Source: Humidesulfovibrio mexicanus (GTDB taxonomy: Bacteria; Desulfobacterota; Desulfovibrionia; Desulfovibrionales; Desulfovibrionaceae). Taken from it: a DNA stretch of 64,000 bases. A program made the translations under genes and the position numbers. The notes under the pieces are model-generated. The model was not told the DNA's origin, made no database searches, and saw nothing but the letters and a program-made list of their open reading frames with translations. Shown piece by piece: positions 62,447-64,000 of this stretch (position 1 is its first letter; each line of letters opens with the position of its first letter). Location of the stretch: positions 432,653-496,652 of the forward strand of contig NZ_FZOC01000003.1 in the NCBI RefSeq assembly GCF_900188225.1, given 5' to 3'.

Positions 62447-62474
62447 TTGCATCCTTTGGGATTTATGCTATGTA
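62447..62474 (+). promoter_or_regulatory. Promoter upstream of the small membrane peptide
   Basis: TTGCAT and TATGTA with a 16-base spacer, 58 bases upstream of the 28-residue frame. Confidence 0.5.
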
Positions 62475-62531
62475 CGCAATTGGAGCGCGGCTCCGAATAC
62501 TTCGCGCCCTCTGGCGCACAAGGGGTGGGTC

Positions 62532-62618
62532 ATGGATTTCACGTTCTTCTTTTTCGGTTTGCTCAGCACCATCGCTGGCCTTGTGGTCATCAAAAAGACC
62601 AGCAAGAACGAGCACTAG
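62532..62618 (+). CDS. 28-residue single-span membrane peptide
   Basis: MDFTFFFFGLLSTIAGLVVI, then KKTSKNEH: one hydrophobic span of about 17 residues followed by a charged C-terminus, the usual topology of small bacterial membrane peptides. The frame is flanked by a promoter-like element 58 bases upstream and a terminator 90 bases downstream, and AGGGG lies six bases before the ATG, so it looks like a short autonomous transcription unit. No similarity can be judged at this length by eye. Confidence 0.5.
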   Translation: MDFTFFFFGLLSTIAGLVVIKKTSKNEH

Positions 62619-62704
62619 GCGGCAGCCTTTCCGCCTGGTCCGGCCTGGTTTGGCCGAGCCCGCCGCGCCACGGCCCACGGGGTCGGCGTGACGTGTTGTT
62701 TTTC

Positions 62705-62727
62705 GGCCCGCTCTGGCGGGCCTTTTT
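62705..62727 (+). terminator. Rho-independent terminator after the small peptide
   Basis: GGCCCG pairs with CGGGCC around CTCTGG, followed by TTTTT. Confidence 0.75.
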
Positions 62728-62861
62728 CTTGCGCCACGGCCTGGGCTTGCGCGTCCGGGGCGCAGCCTGTATGCGAACCGTGCGCGCTCCCGCATGTCGG
62801 CGTGCGCGCCACGTCAGCACCACATCCCCGTGGCCGCGAGCGGCCCATGCACGGAGGCCCC

Positions 62862-63623
62862 ATGCGCATTCTTTCCTGGAACGTCAACGGCTACCGCGCC
62901 GCCTTGGGCAAGGGCTTTCTGGACTGGCTGGCGGCCTCCGGAGCCGACGTGGCCATGCTGCAGGAGACCAAGGTGGAGCCGGAGCAGCTGGCTCCGGCCG
63001 AGCGCGACCCGGCCGGGTACTCCGGCATCTGGAACTGGTCCAAGGGCAGGAAGGGGTATTCGGGCACGGCCTGCTTCGTCAAAACCCCACCCCTGGCGCA
63101 TTCCTTTGGCCTGGAGGACCCCCGCTACCGGGGCGAGGGCCGGGTGATCCACCTGGAGTATCCGGACTTCCACCTCTTCAACATCTACTTCCCCAACGGG
63201 CAGAAGGACGAGGAGCGCCTGGCCTACAAGCTGGGCTTCTACGACGCCTTCCTCACCCAGGCGGAAGCCCTGCGCAGGGCCAAGCCTGTCGTGGTGGGCG
63301 GCGACTTCAATACCGCGCACACCGCGATCGACCTGAAGAACGCAAAAGCCAACGAGAAGACCTCCGGGTTTTTGCCCATAGAGCGCGCCTGGATCGACCG
63401 CTTCATCGCCCACGGCTACGTGGACACCTTCCGCCTGTTCGAGAAAGGCCCGGGCCACTACTCCTGGTGGAGCTTCCGGGCCAATGCGCGGGCCAAGAAC
63501 GTTGGCTGGCGCATCGACTACTTTTTTGTCTCCGGCGAGCTTGAGGGCCGCGTGAAGGCCGCCTGGATCGAGCCTGCGGTCATGGGCAGCGACCACTGCC
63601 CCGTGGGGGTGGAGATCGTCTAG
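62862..63623 (+). CDS. xth: Exodeoxyribonuclease III
   Basis: A 253-residue AP endonuclease/3'-5' exonuclease for base-excision repair. MRILSWNVNGYRAAL and LQETKVEP give the first metal and acid residues; GRKGYSGTACFVK, VVGGDFNTAH, RIDYFFVS and the final GSDHCPVGVEI complete the catalytic set (Asn/Asp and terminal Asp-His). The length is that of the bacterial family. ACGGAGG lies upstream of the ATG. Confidence 0.95.
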   Translation: MRILSWNVNGYRAALGKGFLDWLAASGADVAMLQETKVEPEQLAPAERDPAGYSGIWNWSKGRKGYSGTACFVKTPPLAHSFGLEDPRYRGEGRVIHLEYPDFHLFNIYFPNGQKDEERLAYKLGFYDAFLTQAEALRRAKPVVVGGDFNTAHTAIDLKNAKANEKTSGFLPIERAWIDRFIAHGYVDTFRLFEKGPGHYSWWSFRANARAKNVGWRIDYFFVSGELEGRVKAAWIEPAVMGSDHCPVGVEIV

Positions 63624-63916
63624 GGGTGGAGAGACAGGGAGGCGCTTGGCCTGAACCGGCCAAATCGGGATTGCGATGGCGCAACAGCCTGCGGGAGAGC
63701 CGAGTGAACGCGAGGCCGGCGCCAGATTGCCGGATGCAGGCCGCTCTCCACATGCTTGAGTCCGAATAGCGTGCCCCGATTGGATGTCTTGGGCTTTGTG
63801 GCCATCGCACACGCCCAAACCCGCCCCTGGCCCGTGCGAACCGACCCTTGCCAGCGCGCCGCGCCCAGTGTATATCCCCCCTCTCGAAACGGCATCACGC
63901 CCGCCTTCTCAAGCGC
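63624..63916. other. Region between xth and tRNA-Ser, no gene seen
   Basis: About 290 bases with no convincing frame. A short hairpin (TTGGCC-TGAACC-GGCCAA at 63646-63663) follows the xth stop without a T-run. The tRNA promoter presumably lies near 63860-63910 but no clear elements stand out. Confidence 0.4.
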
Positions 63917-64000
63917 GGAGAGGTAGCGAAGTGGCCGTACCGCGCCCGACTCGAAATCGGGTTACGGACTCATAATCCGTACGTGGGTTCGAATCCCACC
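63917..64000 (+). tRNA. tRNA-Ser(CGA), 3' end cut by the window
   Basis: It begins GGAGAGG, followed by a D-arm (TAGCGAAGTGGCCG). The anticodon stem CCCGA/TCGGG encloses a CTCGAAA loop with anticodon CGA. A long variable arm (ACGGACTCATAATCCGT) marks a type II serine tRNA, then the T-arm GTGGGTTCGAATCCCAC. The 3' acceptor strand lies outside the window. Confidence 0.93.

Overview
The window is high-GC, gene-dense chromosomal DNA from a sulfate-reducing bacterium, most likely of the Desulfovibrionales. The main evidence is the complete sulfate-activation and reduction core at 29.9-40.2 kb: sat reads rightward and aprB-aprA-qmoA-qmoB-qmoC-qmoD read leftward from a shared 640-base divergent region. 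A predicted Rex operator overlaps the sat promoter. The arrangement is close to that of Desulfovibrio relatives, but I cannot name a species.

Layout. 0-13.5 kb: a truncated HTH/PTS-EIIA gene, a TPR lipoprotein, a response-regulator/TPR protein, a flagellin behind a sigma-54 promoter, RNase III, an ADP-forming acyl-CoA synthetase with a DRTGG-domain protein, a diguanylate cyclase and a PAS histidine kinase. 13.5-19.7 kb: AzlCD amino-acid exporter with an AraC regulator, SppA overlapping ribosomal protein S1, a BON lipid/periplasmic protein and a YchJ/SEC-C protein. 19.9-29.3 kb: the unusual operon described below. 29.9-40.2 kb: qmoDCBA-aprAB and sat. 40.3-44.4 kb: GalE, a CBS/ACT protein and NifU-NifS. 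44.5-53.3 kb: two repeat-containing proteins of unknown function, a STAS-like protein, an acyltransferase and an MprF-AcvB pair for lysyl-phosphatidylglycerol metabolism. 53.3-56.5 kb: LarE-LarB-LarC nickel-pincer cofactor synthesis. 56.5-64 kb: a surface-glycan-like trio (glycerophosphotransferase/glycosyltransferase-like, methyltransferase, radical SAM/SPASM), a MATE exporter, a BaiN-like flavoprotein, a 28-residue membrane peptide, exonuclease III and the 5' part of tRNA-Ser(CGA).

The most interesting region is the leftward operon at 19.9-29.3 kb. In transcription order it encodes aspartate ammonia-lyase, a HydF GTPase, an orphan [NiFe]-hydrogenase large-subunit homologue with a rearranged L1 cysteine motif, a radical SAM enzyme with the HmdB-type CX5CX2C motif, a NifH-like ATPase, two NifD/K/E/N-like proteins and HypC, followed by what looks like the first few codons of a lost hypD. 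Components otherwise known from [NiFe], [FeFe] and [Fe] hydrogenase maturation and from nitrogenase-like reductases therefore sit in one transcription unit, with no hydrogenase small subunit, HydA, HydG or Hmd in the window. I infer a metallocofactor-assembly system serving the atypical large subunit, or a nitrogenase-like reductase that uses it as a carrier. I know of no description of this combination, but I could not search.

Start sites were chosen by Shine-Dalgarno match and family length; promoters and operators were read by eye and are predictions.
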